The notes beneath the pieces are model-generated. The model was not told where the DNA came from, ran no database searches, and saw only the letters and a program-made list of their open reading frames with translations. A stretch of 64,000 bases of DNA, taken from positions 1,030,895 through 1,094,894 of the forward strand of contig NZ_FYDE01000005.1 of the NCBI RefSeq assembly GCF_900186535.1, in the 5' to 3' direction. The translations under genes were made by a program, and so were the position numbers. Positions 41,920 to 50,050 of this stretch are shown one piece after another. Each line of letters begins with the position of its first letter. The first letter of the stretch is position 1. This DNA comes from Marasmitruncus massiliensis (lineage in GTDB: Bacteria > Bacillota > Clostridia > Oscillospirales > Ruminococcaceae).

Positions 41920-43790
41920 GTGAACAAAAAAGCCACAGAGAAACAAATCAAACGCCTTCCCATGGTCCCGGCGGTTTTGGCGGTCACGGAATGATGATGC
42001 CGGGGGAGAAAGCGTCGGATTTCAAGGGGACTATTAGGCGGCTTGTCAAATATCTTGGGGCCTATAAGATTTCCATCCTGGTCTGCTTCGTTTTTTCCGC
42101 CGCAAGTGCCGTCTTTTCCATCGTCGGGCCGAAAATTCTGGGCCAGGCGACCACAAAGCTGTTCGAGGGTGCGCTGGGGAAAATCGCAGGCAGCGGGGTG
42201 GGTATCGATTTTTCCGCAATCGCGCGTATTCTGCTCACCCTGGCGTTGTTTTACGTTCTAAGCGCGTTGTCCGGATACATTCAAAGCTGGATCATGTCGG
42301 GCGTTGCCGTCAAAATCTCCTATCGGTTCCGTAAGGATATCTCCGAGAAGATCAACCGCCTGCCTCTCAAATATTTTGACGGGATCAGCCAGGGCGAAGT
42401 GCTGTCGAGGGTCACAAACGATGTGGATACGGTCAACCAGACCCTGAACCAGAATATCTCCCAGATTATTACCTCCGTCACAACGCTGGTCGGCGTGCTG
42501 GTGATGATGCTTACCATCAGCTGGCTGATGACGCTCGTTACGCTGCTGATGATTCCGCTGTCACTGATCCTTGTGGCGGCTATTGCGAAGTTCTCGCAGA
42601 AATACTTCGTCCAGCAGCAAAATTACCTCGGCCATGTCAACGGACACATTGAGGAGATGTACGGCGGGCACCTGGTGATGAAGGCCTTCAACGGTGAGGA
42701 GAACAGTATTAAAGAATTCGACAAACTGAACAAGGTGCTCTATAGCTCGGCATGGAAATCCCAGTTTCTCTCCGGCCTGATGATGCCCGTCATGAACTTT
42801 ATCGGCAACATCGGCTTCGTTGCGATGTGTATTCTCGGTGGCTGGCTGGCCGTGCAAAAGGCCATCACAGTCGGCGATATTCAGGCATTCGTACAGTATA
42901 TCCGTTCTTTCACCCAGCCGCTGGCGCAGGTGGCAGGCATCTCCAATACGATTCAGCAGACCGCCGCCGCGGCTGAACGGGTCTTCGAATTCCTGGATGA
43001 AAAGGAGGAAGACTCCGACGCTGAGAATGTGGAGCCATTACAGCCGATCGCGGACCAGGTGGAATTCCGGAACGTGCGCTTCGGCTATTCCCCCGATAAA
43101 ATCGTCATTAAAGATTTCTCGGCATCGGTGAAGCCGGGCCAGAAGGTAGCAATTGTAGGACCTACGGGTGCCGGAAAAACCACCATCGTGAAACTTCTGA
43201 TGCGGTTTTATGAGTTAAACGGCGGTGCTATCTTGATCGACGGTCACGACAGCCGGGATTTCACCCGTGTAGACCTGCGATCGAAATTCGGAATGGTGCT
43301 GCAGGACACCTGGCTTTATAACGGAACGATCATGGAGAACATTCGATATGGGCGTCTCGGCGCCACCGATGAGGAAGTGATCGAAGCCGCGAAGGCCGCG
43401 CACTGTGACAACTTCATCCGTGCACTGCCGGACGGATACAACATGGTGCTTGACGAAGAAGCCTCTAACATCTCGCAGGGACAGAAGCAGCTGCTGACTA
43501 TTGCCCGCGCCATCCTCGCCGACCCGAAAATACTGATTCTCGACGAGGCGACAAGCTCGGTTGATACACGCACTGAAGTGCTCATCCAAAAGGCTATGGA
43601 CCATCTGATGAAAGGCCGCACGAGTTTTGTCATTGCCCACCGCCTTTCCACCATCCGCGACGCGGATCTGATTCTTGTGATGAACGACGGGGATATTGTG
43701 GAACAGGGCAGCCATGAGAAACTGCTTGATAAGGGAGGCTTTTACGCAAGCCTGTACGATTCACAGTTTGAAATGGCGCAGGCCGGATAA
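41916..43790 (+). CDS. ABC exporter half, catalytically complete subunit
   Basis: A 624-residue partner with a Gly/His-rich hydrophilic N-terminus of about 40 residues, six membrane segments and a complete ATPase: GPTGAGKTT, ISQGQKQ, catalytic Glu in LILDEATSSVD and switch His in VIAHRLSTI. Together with the preceding subunit it forms a heterodimeric multidrug-type exporter under the upstream MarR protein. A long hairpin follows. Confidence 0.92.
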   Translation: MSEQKSHRETNQTPSHGPGGFGGHGMMMPGEKASDFKGTIRRLVKYLGAYKISILVCFVFSAASAVFSIVGPKILGQATTKLFEGALGKIAGSGVGIDFSAIARILLTLALFYVLSALSGYIQSWIMSGVAVKISYRFRKDISEKINRLPLKYFDGISQGEVLSRVTNDVDTVNQTLNQNISQIITSVTTLVGVLVMMLTISWLMTLVTLLMIPLSLILVAAIAKFSQKYFVQQQNYLGHVNGHIEEMYGGHLVMKAFNGEENSIKEFDKLNKVLYSSAWKSQFLSGLMMPVMNFIGNIGFVAMCILGGWLAVQKAITVGDIQAFVQYIRSFTQPLAQVAGISNTIQQTAAAAERVFEFLDEKEEDSDAENVEPLQPIADQVEFRNVRFGYSPDKIVIKDFSASVKPGQKVAIVGPTGAGKTTIVKLLMRFYELNGGAILIDGHDSRDFTRVDLRSKFGMVLQDTWLYNGTIMENIRYGRLGATDEEVIEAAKAAHCDNFIRALPDGYNMVLDEEASNISQGQKQLLTIARAILADPKILILDEATSSVDTRTEVLIQKAMDHLMKGRTSFVIAHRLSTIRDADLILVMNDGDIVEQGSHEKLLDKGGFYASLYDSQFEMAQAG

Positions 43791-43807
43791 AGATTTATGG
43801 AATACAA

Positions 43808-43856
43808 GCAATCAGCGGATCGTCTTTGTTTTAGACAATCCGCTGATTGCTGCTTA
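43808..43856 (+). terminator. Hairpin after the second exporter operon
   Basis: GCAATCAGCGGAT (43808-43820) pairs with ATCCGCTGATTGC (43838-43850), with an inner GTCT/AGAC pair. The T run afterwards is weak. Confidence 0.7.
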
Positions 43857-44331
43857 TTGTTATCAGGATACTACCAATCTAAAATTTCTGACTTTCCGCA
43901 GCTTGTTGACCCTAATTTGTTAACGGCTGTTCTTTAAACAGGATTTTCATCGTCTATGACTATCCTGGTCGGGTACTTACGGGGCGTCCATGTACACCGA
44001 TAGGCGTTGCCGCAGACGAAATGGCCGGTTTGAAATTTGATGATAGAGCGATCATGTCGAGGAAATCCTGAATGCGAACCTCTTCTGGCAGGTGGGGACT
44101 GAGATCTGATTTTACTTGCTGCTGTAATAACCATATTCTTAACAGAAGTGCTACTTGGAAAGCGCACTTATGATTTATTGGAAAAGCATATTGAAAACAG
44201 CAGTAGAGAAATAGCTAACGGTTAGGTTTTACCTGTATCCAAGAAACAGGCACCACAAAAAACAGCATAAACAAACCAGAAACAACTATGAAATAAATAA
44301 GCACAGACCCGCATAAAAAGCCGATTCGCGC
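43857..44331. other. Gene-poor stretch
   Basis: No functional gene is supported. A leftward 77-codon frame (43934-44167) has no ribosome binding site and no recognised family, and looks like decayed sequence. Confidence 0.45.
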
Positions 44332-44360
44332 TTGTTTTTCCAACCATATTGTGGTACAAT
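44332..44360 (+). promoter_or_regulatory. Toxin promoter
   Basis: TTGTTT (44332-44337), a 17 bp spacer and TACAAT (44355-44360) with a TGG extended -10. Transcription should begin near 44367, giving a leader of about 92 nt. Confidence 0.7.
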
Positions 44361-44390
44361 AAAGATGTAGAAAATGGTGTTGGTCGTAAA

Positions 44391-44451
44391 GACGGTTACC
44401 CCGCTTCCACCTGAATCAGGCAGGTTCCCTGCCCGGACAGAGGGGAGGTGG
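44391..44451 (+). promoter_or_regulatory. Structured toxin leader masking the ribosome binding site
   Basis: CCACCT (44407-44412) is the exact complement of the ribosome binding site AGGTGG (44446-44451), with a hairpin GGCAGG/CCTGCC (44419-44424 and 44428-44433) nested between. GACGGTTAC (44391-44399) is complementary to GTAACCGTC (44518-44526) at the 3' end of the message. Confidence 0.6.
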
Positions 44452-44458
44452 TGAGCTG

Positions 44459-44521
44459 ATGGAATACATAGTTATCGCTTTGGCGCTAATCTTGTTTACC
44501 ATCGTTGCAATAAAAAAGTAA
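44459..44521 (+). CDS. Putative type I toxin, 20-residue hydrophobic peptide
   Basis: The ATG lies 7 bases after an AGGTGG site and encodes a 20-residue peptide beginning MEYIV and ending AIKK: one membrane helix with a basic end. This is the design of small holin-like type I toxins. The gene has its own promoter, a structured leader that hides the ribosome binding site, a terminator directly at the stop, and a convergent minus-strand promoter 90 bp downstream that can make an antisense RNA. The peptide sequence itself has no known-family assignment that I can confirm, and toxicity is inferred. Confidence 0.6.
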   Translation: MEYIVIALALILFTIVAIKK

Positions 44522-44602
44522 CCGTCACCCCTTCCACAAGCTGACGGTTACTTTTAACTAGATCTTGCGGGATAACCGTTTGAAGCGGTTAGCACCTTTT
44601 CT
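44512..44602 (-). ncRNA. Putative antisense antitoxin RNA
   Basis: Predicted from the minus-strand promoter at 44609-44637 to the U run after the shared hairpin (44517-44512), about 91 nt. It is complementary to the 3' end of the toxin message, including its last codons and terminator. Existence is inferred from promoter and terminator alone. Confidence 0.5.
44514..44557. terminator. Bidirectional terminator shared by toxin and antisense RNA
   Basis: AAAAGTAACCGTCA (44514-44527) pairs with TGACGGTTACTTTT (44542-44555). T runs occur on both strands. Confidence 0.85.
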
Positions 44603-44608
44603 ACCTTA

Positions 44609-44637
44609 ATTATATACCGCAGGATGAAAAAAGTCAA
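44609..44637 (-). promoter_or_regulatory. Promoter of the antisense RNA
   Basis: On the minus strand TTGACT (44632-44637) and TATAAT (44609-44614) with a 17 bp spacer, near consensus. Confidence 0.75.
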
Positions 44638-44670
44638 CTACATAGGCTTAGAAAGGGCGGTTAGGATAAT

Positions 44671-45309
44671 GACAGCAACAGTAAAAAAGAATCTTTTGAT
44701 TTTTGGGGCGTCATCCGTGGGAGTCCTTATGGAGTTAGAGTCATTATAAAACCTCTCCCGCCATGCTTCTTTGGGATAAAGTGGATAAAGATGAGATCAA
44801 GGTTGAATTCGGAACGACGGAAATGACTTACATTGTAAAAAGTCTCTCAGAACTTGAGGAACATACGCAGTATATCGTCAGGGGCAAGTTCCGTGGAGAT
44901 TCTGTGGAGGATTTCCAATGTCGCCCGAGCGGGGGAATCAAATATGGCTGTACAATCACTTCTTTCGACGTTTTCCCGGTGATCCAGGGGGGAGGACCTT
45001 AAGGCGGGAGACGTCATCAAGGTCGGTGAAGAGTACTATGTAGATAGCAAGGGAGTTTTGCAGACCATGTTTAATTACATGCCTTCTGAGACAGGGAAAG
45101 AATATATCCTTTTCCTGAGCAAGAAAACGAATCCCAAGTCTCGTTACTATGGTATGTATGCACCGATCAATTTCGAAAAAGGCAGATATCCGGTTGAACC
45201 TCCGGCAAATATTGATACTGCTTCCAACCGGACGTTGGATTTGGGCTCAAAAAGCTCTGATGTTTATAAGTCAATCTACAAGGATGTTATTGCAAAATAT
45301 CTGCCGTGA
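44671..45309 (+). pseudogene. Frameshifted gene of unknown function
   Basis: Three frames make one probable protein. MTATVKKNLLIFGASS (from 44671) looks like an N-terminus and stops at 44748. Frame 44763-45002 contains WDKVDKDEIKVEFG and ends at an in-frame stop just after a run of six Gs. Frame 45010-45309 continues with AGDVIKVGEEYYVDSKG and ends DVIAKYLP. Removing one G near 44990 gives a continuous QGEDLKAGD. A second lesion is needed near 44750. I do not recognise the family. Confidence 0.55.
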
Positions 45310-45333
45310 GATCAGTGAATAAGCAAAACAGAG

Positions 45334-45360
45334 AGAACACAGCTTTTGCTGTGTTCTTTT
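45334..45360 (+). terminator. Terminator after the frameshifted gene
   Basis: AGAACACAGC (45334-45343) pairs with GCTGTGTTCT (45348-45357), followed by TTT. Confidence 0.8.
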
Positions 45361-45370
45361 GGTACTATAA

Positions 45371-45424
45371 AAAGCGTAAATGTAAGACACCGACGGGTGT
45401 TTCGCATTTGCGCTTATTCTTTTA
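45371..45424 (+). terminator. Second hairpin terminator
   Basis: AAGCGTAAATG near 45372 pairs with CATTTGCGCTT near 45406 (one mismatch), with an inner ACACC/GGTGT stem, followed by ATTCTTTT. Confidence 0.65.
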
Positions 45425-45584
45425 CAATGAGGGAATAATTGTGGTCTGGTGTTGTTCTTTTTGGAGCGCAGCCTCCCAGACAAAAACTGTCAGCCATCCC
45501 TTGTTGTAAACATTCGATTAAGCAGGTTGAAACCCTTTGGGGCTTTCGCGTAACGAGCCAAACTGAATCGCAATAAGTGCAGAT

Positions 45585-45880
45585 GGGATACAATTACAGA
45601 CATCTATTCAGGAGGATCAGAATTACCGCATAGGAATTGACGTATCAAAGGGAAAAAGCAGGGTGTGTATACTAAATCCTTATGGCGAAGTGGTGGCGTC
45701 GCCATATGAAGTAATGCATACCGAACCAGAGGTCAGCGGTTTGGTTGCCCGTATTCTCTCGTTGGACGGAGATGTCAGGGTTGTAATGGAAGCAACAGGA
45801 GCATATCATCTTCCACTGCTGACCAGTTTCAAGTAAGCGAGGGCTGTATGTTAGTGTCGTTAATCCTTGGCTAGGATGGT
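45585..45880 (+). pseudogene. IS110-family transposase remnant
   Basis: The frame reads NYRIGIDVSKGKSRVCILNP, then GEVVASPYEV and RVVMEATGAYH, the N-terminal DEDD nuclease part of IS110 transposases. It has no start codon, reaches a stop after LLTSFK, and one frame later continues GLYVSVVNPWLGW. About 95 of roughly 400 residues remain, so it is an inactive fragment. Confidence 0.8.
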
Positions 45881-45994
45881 AAACTTTTTAAGCTGTTTTT
45901 TATACAATCGAACCCATTGATTTTTGCGAAATATATAAATAGATACATAAGAGGAAGAGCCACTATTACAACCATAAACGCCTGCAATTAAAAT
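45881..45994. other. AT-rich intergenic stretch
   Basis: Nothing coding is seen. It separates the IS110 remnant from the terminator region of the sugar-acid operon. Confidence 0.4.
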
Positions 45995-46031
45995 GCCGGC
46001 TGGCACCATTTGGAAAGCGGTGCCAGTCGGC
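45990..46031 (-). terminator. Terminator of the leftward sugar-acid operon
   Basis: GCCGGCTGGCACC (45995-46007) pairs with GGTGCCAGTCGGC (46019-46031), one mismatch. On the minus strand the stem is followed by ATTTTAATT. Confidence 0.7.
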
Positions 46032-46113
46032 GTAATTCCAACGATATTTTACAAAATGTTTTTCTTTGTCTATTTCTTCTGGGAGTCTATCATTTATCAG
46101 AGGGAGCTTTTTC

Positions 46114-46151
46114 GCCTTTTTCCGGACTACCTGGGCAGTCCGGAAAAAGGC
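46114..46151. repeat. Perfect 15 bp inverted repeat
   Basis: GCCTTTTTCCGGACT (46114-46128) and AGTCCGGAAAAAGGC (46137-46151) around an 8 nt loop, 14 bp beyond the stop of the YhcH gene. Neither strand has a T run right after it, so it may stabilise the 3' end rather than terminate. Confidence 0.6.
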
Positions 46152-46164
46152 TCATACCAGAGCG

Positions 46165-46617
46165 TCAGATTTTTACTTTTATCAAGAATTTGCGAACCGG
46201 TTCGGGCTGGTCAACTGCGCAGCAGACTTTGTGTGCGTCGTTTGGGAGAAAGATAGCTGCAACGCCTGGCTGAAGCCGGATGACAGCCTGCTGCTCTCCG
46301 ACAAAGTTTTGCTTGTCTTTATCCGGGATATAAGCACCGGTCGGGGATAGGCCGCGTTTGTCGGCATAAAACGCATCCTCTTTACCGGAAAATACACACT
46401 GGATATCCGCGTAGCGGTCATGGGTTTCATATTCCCGCTCCTGCGCCGGGAAGGTCGTATAACTGCTTACCATTGCGTATACGTCGTCCCCCTTGATTTC
46501 ATATTTCCCATCGGCAAACGAGTCGATATCAGCCGTTTCCAGATATTCAATGGCAATACGCATATTGTTGCTTACCACTTTAAACTTGGAAAGCATGTCT
46601 AAATTAACAACGATCAT
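46165..46617 (-). CDS. YhcH/YjgK/YiaL family protein, probable sugar anomerase
   Basis: A 150-residue beta-sandwich protein of the YhcH family; the characterised NanQ member opens or interconverts sialic acid anomers. The family's metal-site blocks are recognisable: YETHDRYADIQCVFSGKE, then FLPNDAHKVCCAVDQPEPVRKFLIKV. ATG 46617 is chosen because AGAGAGGAAAC precedes it and it begins MIVVNL. An upstream in-frame start at 46656 would add 13 unrelated residues. It is the last gene of the leftward sugar-acid operon. Confidence 0.85.
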   Translation of the reverse strand: MIVVNLDMLSKFKVVSNNMRIAIEYLETADIDSFADGKYEIKGDDVYAMVSSYTTFPAQEREYETHDRYADIQCVFSGKEDAFYADKRGLSPTGAYIPDKDKQNFVGEQQAVIRLQPGVAAIFLPNDAHKVCCAVDQPEPVRKFLIKVKI

Positions 46618-46674
46618 AGGAAAGTTTCCTCTCTTTTTCAATATCGGTACACCCACAATGGGTTCCGGCCCAGG

Positions 46675-48120
46675 TCAGGAGCGATCCCCCATCAGCGTTT
46701 TTACCACATCCAACAATGTGCTGTCTTCTCCGACGTTCCCCGGAAAAATCACATAGGGTATATTCGGGAATTTGCTCTCTGGGCCGGTCATCCAGACCGG
46801 GATTCCAGCCTGAATCTGCCCCATGACAAGTGCTTTCCTCACGCGCAGCGCCTTGGTTCCCACATCGCTGGAGGTAATGCCACCTTTGGCCACAATAAAG
46901 CGTGGGCAGACCTCCAGATTTCCGATCACGCTGGTCAGAGCATCGGAGATTGCCACCGATATTTGCAGCTGTTGATCCTTATCGTCCGTGTCCACATCCA
47001 GACGTGTGCGGCGGGTATAAACAGCCGCTGTTTCCCCTGCGGCGATGGCCTGCTCTGCCTCACGAACGACGCGGCGTGCCTCGTCCTCCAGACCGCCCTG
47101 CTCCAGTACCCGGTGCTGGTTGAACTCAATGAATCGGATTGGACTGGTACTGTTTTGGAGCGCTTCCAACTGGCGAGTGGTCTTCTGCACGTGTGAGCCG
47201 ACCAAAATGATTCCTCCGCGAGCGCAGTGATCTGGCACCAGTTCTTCCTTAGTCAGCAGGGGTTTGTCGGGAATTCCCCCCAAAATCTTCGGAACAGCTG
47301 CGGCGCTGCGGAATAAGAACTCTTTTCCGAGTGCAAGCACGGACAGATAGGCGGCAATAAACACCTTGACGTCGGCATATGCCGACGCGTTTACCACGAC
47401 TTTTCCAAAACCACTTACCTGCATGAGCTGCGCGGTAATACGGCTTAGATCCAACGCGCGCAAACTTTCCAGCGAAATGCTGACGACCTCTTCCGGCTGA
47501 ACCTTCCCGGCATTTTTTTCAGCACACCATTGAGTCAAATCGGAGGAGCGGTATCCAAAGGACTTATCCTTGGCAAATTCCGTCTCACCCACCGGGATCA
47601 GCCGATCGCCGGATTTTACATAATGGATGTTTTCCAGCGTGTATCGCCCGCCCTCCAGAAAAAAGGGAAAGATAATCTCGCCGTCAAAGCGCTTTGCACT
47701 ATGCGCCTCGATCTCTCTGCGGAGCACCTGCGTTTCGAGCGGATAGTGGCCCCGCAGCGTGGAATCCCCACGACTGATCAAAATATAATCCGTTTTGGTT
47801 TGCTGCGACACACGCGCAAGTCTGTTTCCAATCTCCGCATGCACGGCTTCCGTCTGGGAGGTGGTGAAGCTGCGCGAATTGGTCAGGATAAAAAACAGGT
47901 TGTTCTGCTCCGCAAAGCCCTGTGCGATGGTGTCTTCCTCCCAGCCGGTATACACCGAAACGCCGTGCACTGTCTGCACCCCGGTGGGGTCGTCATCCAG
48001 AACGACAATTTTACGGCGGAGACCGTGGAGCCGTTCTTCCAGCAGATTTCCGGCGGCGGTGTCGTCGGGCGGGGAATAGTTGTTCAAAGCCGAAAGATCA
48101 AGTGGATAAAAGCGGTTCAT
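46675..48120 (-). CDS. Four-carbon acid sugar kinase family protein (DUF1537), copy A
   Basis: A 481-residue kinase of the OtnK/DtnK/DUF1537 family, which uses ATP to phosphorylate four-carbon and related acid sugars. N-terminal substrate-domain motifs are VVLDDDPTGVQTVHG and RGDSTLRGHYPLE. C-terminal nucleotide-domain motifs are AKGGITSSDV, GPESKFPN and FPGNVGEDSTL. A second kinase of the same family is encoded at 52615, with the same motifs but clearly different elsewhere. It lies 9 bp after the dehydrogenase gene. Confidence 0.9.
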   Translation of the reverse strand: MNRFYPLDLSALNNYSPPDDTAAGNLLEERLHGLRRKIVVLDDDPTGVQTVHGVSVYTGWEEDTIAQGFAEQNNLFFILTNSRSFTTSQTEAVHAEIGNRLARVSQQTKTDYILISRGDSTLRGHYPLETQVLRREIEAHSAKRFDGEIIFPFFLEGGRYTLENIHYVKSGDRLIPVGETEFAKDKSFGYRSSDLTQWCAEKNAGKVQPEEVVSISLESLRALDLSRITAQLMQVSGFGKVVVNASAYADVKVFIAAYLSVLALGKEFLFRSAAAVPKILGGIPDKPLLTKEELVPDHCARGGIILVGSHVQKTTRQLEALQNSTSPIRFIEFNQHRVLEQGGLEDEARRVVREAEQAIAAGETAAVYTRRTRLDVDTDDKDQQLQISVAISDALTSVIGNLEVCPRFIVAKGGITSSDVGTKALRVRKALVMGQIQAGIPVWMTGPESKFPNIPYVIFPGNVGEDSTLLDVVKTLMGDRS

Positions 48121-48129
48121 GCATCCTCC

Positions 48130-49104
48130 TTATTTCAGCCAGCGCGGGTGGTTATAAACCTGCGGGTTGGCGACATGCTCCCAGTGTTCTCCGCGCAGCA
48201 CGGCAAGCGTGCCCTCCGCTGTGAGCCGGGAGGTGCGGGCGGCGCTCTCTCTTGTCAGCGCCGCCATGTGGGGCGTCGCTATAAAGTTTTTGCAGGTAAA
48301 TAAGAGACTGGCCGGGTCCATCGGTTCCGCCTGCATGACGTCCGCCGCTGCCCCCGCAAGTTTCCCGCTTATGAGGCTGTCGTAGAGCGCCTGCTCGTCA
48401 ACAACCTCCCCGCGCGCGCAGTTGATCAGAAACGCCCCTGTTTTCATCGACGAAAGTTGCTCCTTGCCAAACATTCCCCGGGTTTGGGGGGTCAGCGGGA
48501 CATGCAGCGAAACCACGTCGCAGGCGCCAAGGCAGTCCTCAAGCGTATCATGAGGGACGTAGCCGCAGCGCTCGGCCTCCTCCATCGGGACATAAGGATC
48601 GTATGTATGAATCTTCATTCCGTTTGCGGCAAACAGGGCCGCTGTCAGATGCCCGATATTCCCAAAGCCGATAATTCCGAGAGTATGGTTTTCCAATTCA
48701 ATCGCGGCGTATTTATTGCGGATTCCGAAGTTGCCTCCCGCTGTCTCGCTGAGGCTTTCCGAAATGTTCTTTGTCAGGGTATAAGTTAGCGCGACCGCAT
48801 GCTCCGCAACCGAGCGGGCGTTCGTGCCGGGGGCGATAACCACTGGGATACCAAGCTCAGTTGCCGCCTGCATGTCAACGGTGTCCACCCCTACCCCCGG
48901 GCGCGAAATCACCTTTAGATTCGGGCATTTTTCCATAATACCGCGGTCAATTTTTCCGACGCGCAGAATTAATCCGTCGGCTTTCTGCAATTGGGTAAGT
49001 ACCGCGTCCATATCGCTGTTATCCGCTATGATGACCTTCGCCTGTTCGCGCAAAAGCCGCATCCCATCCTCGTACAGGGCGTGCGACAACATTACTGTAG
49101 GCAT
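48130..49104 (-). CDS. D-2-hydroxyacid dehydrogenase, SerA-like
   Basis: A 324-residue NAD-dependent dehydrogenase of the phosphoglycerate-dehydrogenase family. The nucleotide motif is GFGNIGHLTAALF, followed by the acidic end of beta-2 in TYDPY. The active-site Arg is in NCARGEVVDE, the Glu in DVMQAEP and the His in TPHMAAL. It lacks a C-terminal ACT domain. Between a sugar-acid kinase and a DapA-type lyase it probably oxidises a 2-hydroxy sugar acid rather than making serine. Confidence 0.88.
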   Translation of the reverse strand: MPTVMLSHALYEDGMRLLREQAKVIIADNSDMDAVLTQLQKADGLILRVGKIDRGIMEKCPNLKVISRPGVGVDTVDMQAATELGIPVVIAPGTNARSVAEHAVALTYTLTKNISESLSETAGGNFGIRNKYAAIELENHTLGIIGFGNIGHLTAALFAANGMKIHTYDPYVPMEEAERCGYVPHDTLEDCLGACDVVSLHVPLTPQTRGMFGKEQLSSMKTGAFLINCARGEVVDEQALYDSLISGKLAGAAADVMQAEPMDPASLLFTCKNFIATPHMAALTRESAARTSRLTAEGTLAVLRGEHWEHVANPQVYNHPRWLK

Positions 49105-49129
49105 GCTGGTCTCTCCCTTCCTATTGCTT

Positions 49130-50029
49130 TTAGGCTATATATTCTTTGAGCTCATCCAGCTTCCGGTCAATGTTACGCTCTTCCTCGGCGGTAATCGGCT
49201 CGGTAGGGCGGATCACGCGCTTATCGAGGAATCCCAACTTGCTAATTGCATACTTGGTGGAAGCGGTCTGGCTTTTTGCCATCGGATAGATTTTGCAGGT
49301 TTCGTCCACAATGTAGGCCCATTTCTTCGCCTGCTCGATGTCTCCCCGGATACCCGCGTTATAAAGCTCGATATACGGCCTTGGAAAAAGCGGGGCAAGG
49401 GAAGGAATATAGCCGTCAGCGCCAAGCAGCAGGCTCGGCAGGGCCAGATTGGTCGCGCCCTGATGCAGGAGAAAATCGGTACCTTTAAAATACCGGAGGC
49501 ATTTAAGAAAATCGGGGAAATTGCCCGATGTATCCTTATAGCCGATTACTTTATCGATTTTTGCGATTTTGAAAACAGTTTCAGCCTTCAGCAGTTGGCC
49601 GGTAAATGGCGGGATATTGTAAATCATCAGCTTGGCGCTGGTAGCCTTCGAAATTTCCTCAAAGTGACGCACCGTTTCGTCCTGCGTCGCATGGCGCGCG
49701 TAAAAGACAGGGGTTACGACGGCAACCTCGCCGCCCATATCTTCAAACCGTTTAATATTTTCAATAACACGCGGTGTACTTGCGTCCATAACGCCGGCAA
49801 TCAGCGGAACTCGGCCGCCCACCTGATCAAGCGCAATTTTGATGGCACGGTCACGTTCCTGCTGTGTCAGCGCGAGGCATTCTCCGTTGGAGCCGGCCAC
49901 AAAAATTCCATGGATTCCATTTTCGATGCAATGGTCGATGAGGAGCCGCAGCGCCTTTTCATCTACCCTTTCCTGTTCGTCGACAGGGGTAATGATCGGG
50001 GGAATTACCCCGATAATGTTTTTAGACAT
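49130..50029 (-). CDS. DapA-family class I lyase/aldolase
   Basis: A 299-residue (beta/alpha)8 enzyme of the dihydrodipicolinate synthase/N-acetylneuraminate lyase family. The Schiff-base Lys is in IGYKDTSGN, the active-site Tyr in IYNIPPFTG, and AGSNGECLALTQQER is the phosphate/carboxylate-binding GxxGE-type loop. In a sugar-acid operon it more likely cleaves or dehydrates a 2-keto-3-deoxy acid than makes lysine precursors. A long rightward frame over the same DNA is an antisense shadow. Confidence 0.88.
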   Translation of the reverse strand: MSKNIIGVIPPIITPVDEQERVDEKALRLLIDHCIENGIHGIFVAGSNGECLALTQQERDRAIKIALDQVGGRVPLIAGVMDASTPRVIENIKRFEDMGGEVAVVTPVFYARHATQDETVRHFEEISKATSAKLMIYNIPPFTGQLLKAETVFKIAKIDKVIGYKDTSGNFPDFLKCLRYFKGTDFLLHQGATNLALPSLLLGADGYIPSLAPLFPRPYIELYNAGIRGDIEQAKKWAYIVDETCKIYPMAKSQTASTKYAISKLGFLDKRVIRPTEPITAEEERNIDRKLDELKEYIA

Positions 50030-50050
50030 AATCGGCAGTTCCTTTCCGTT

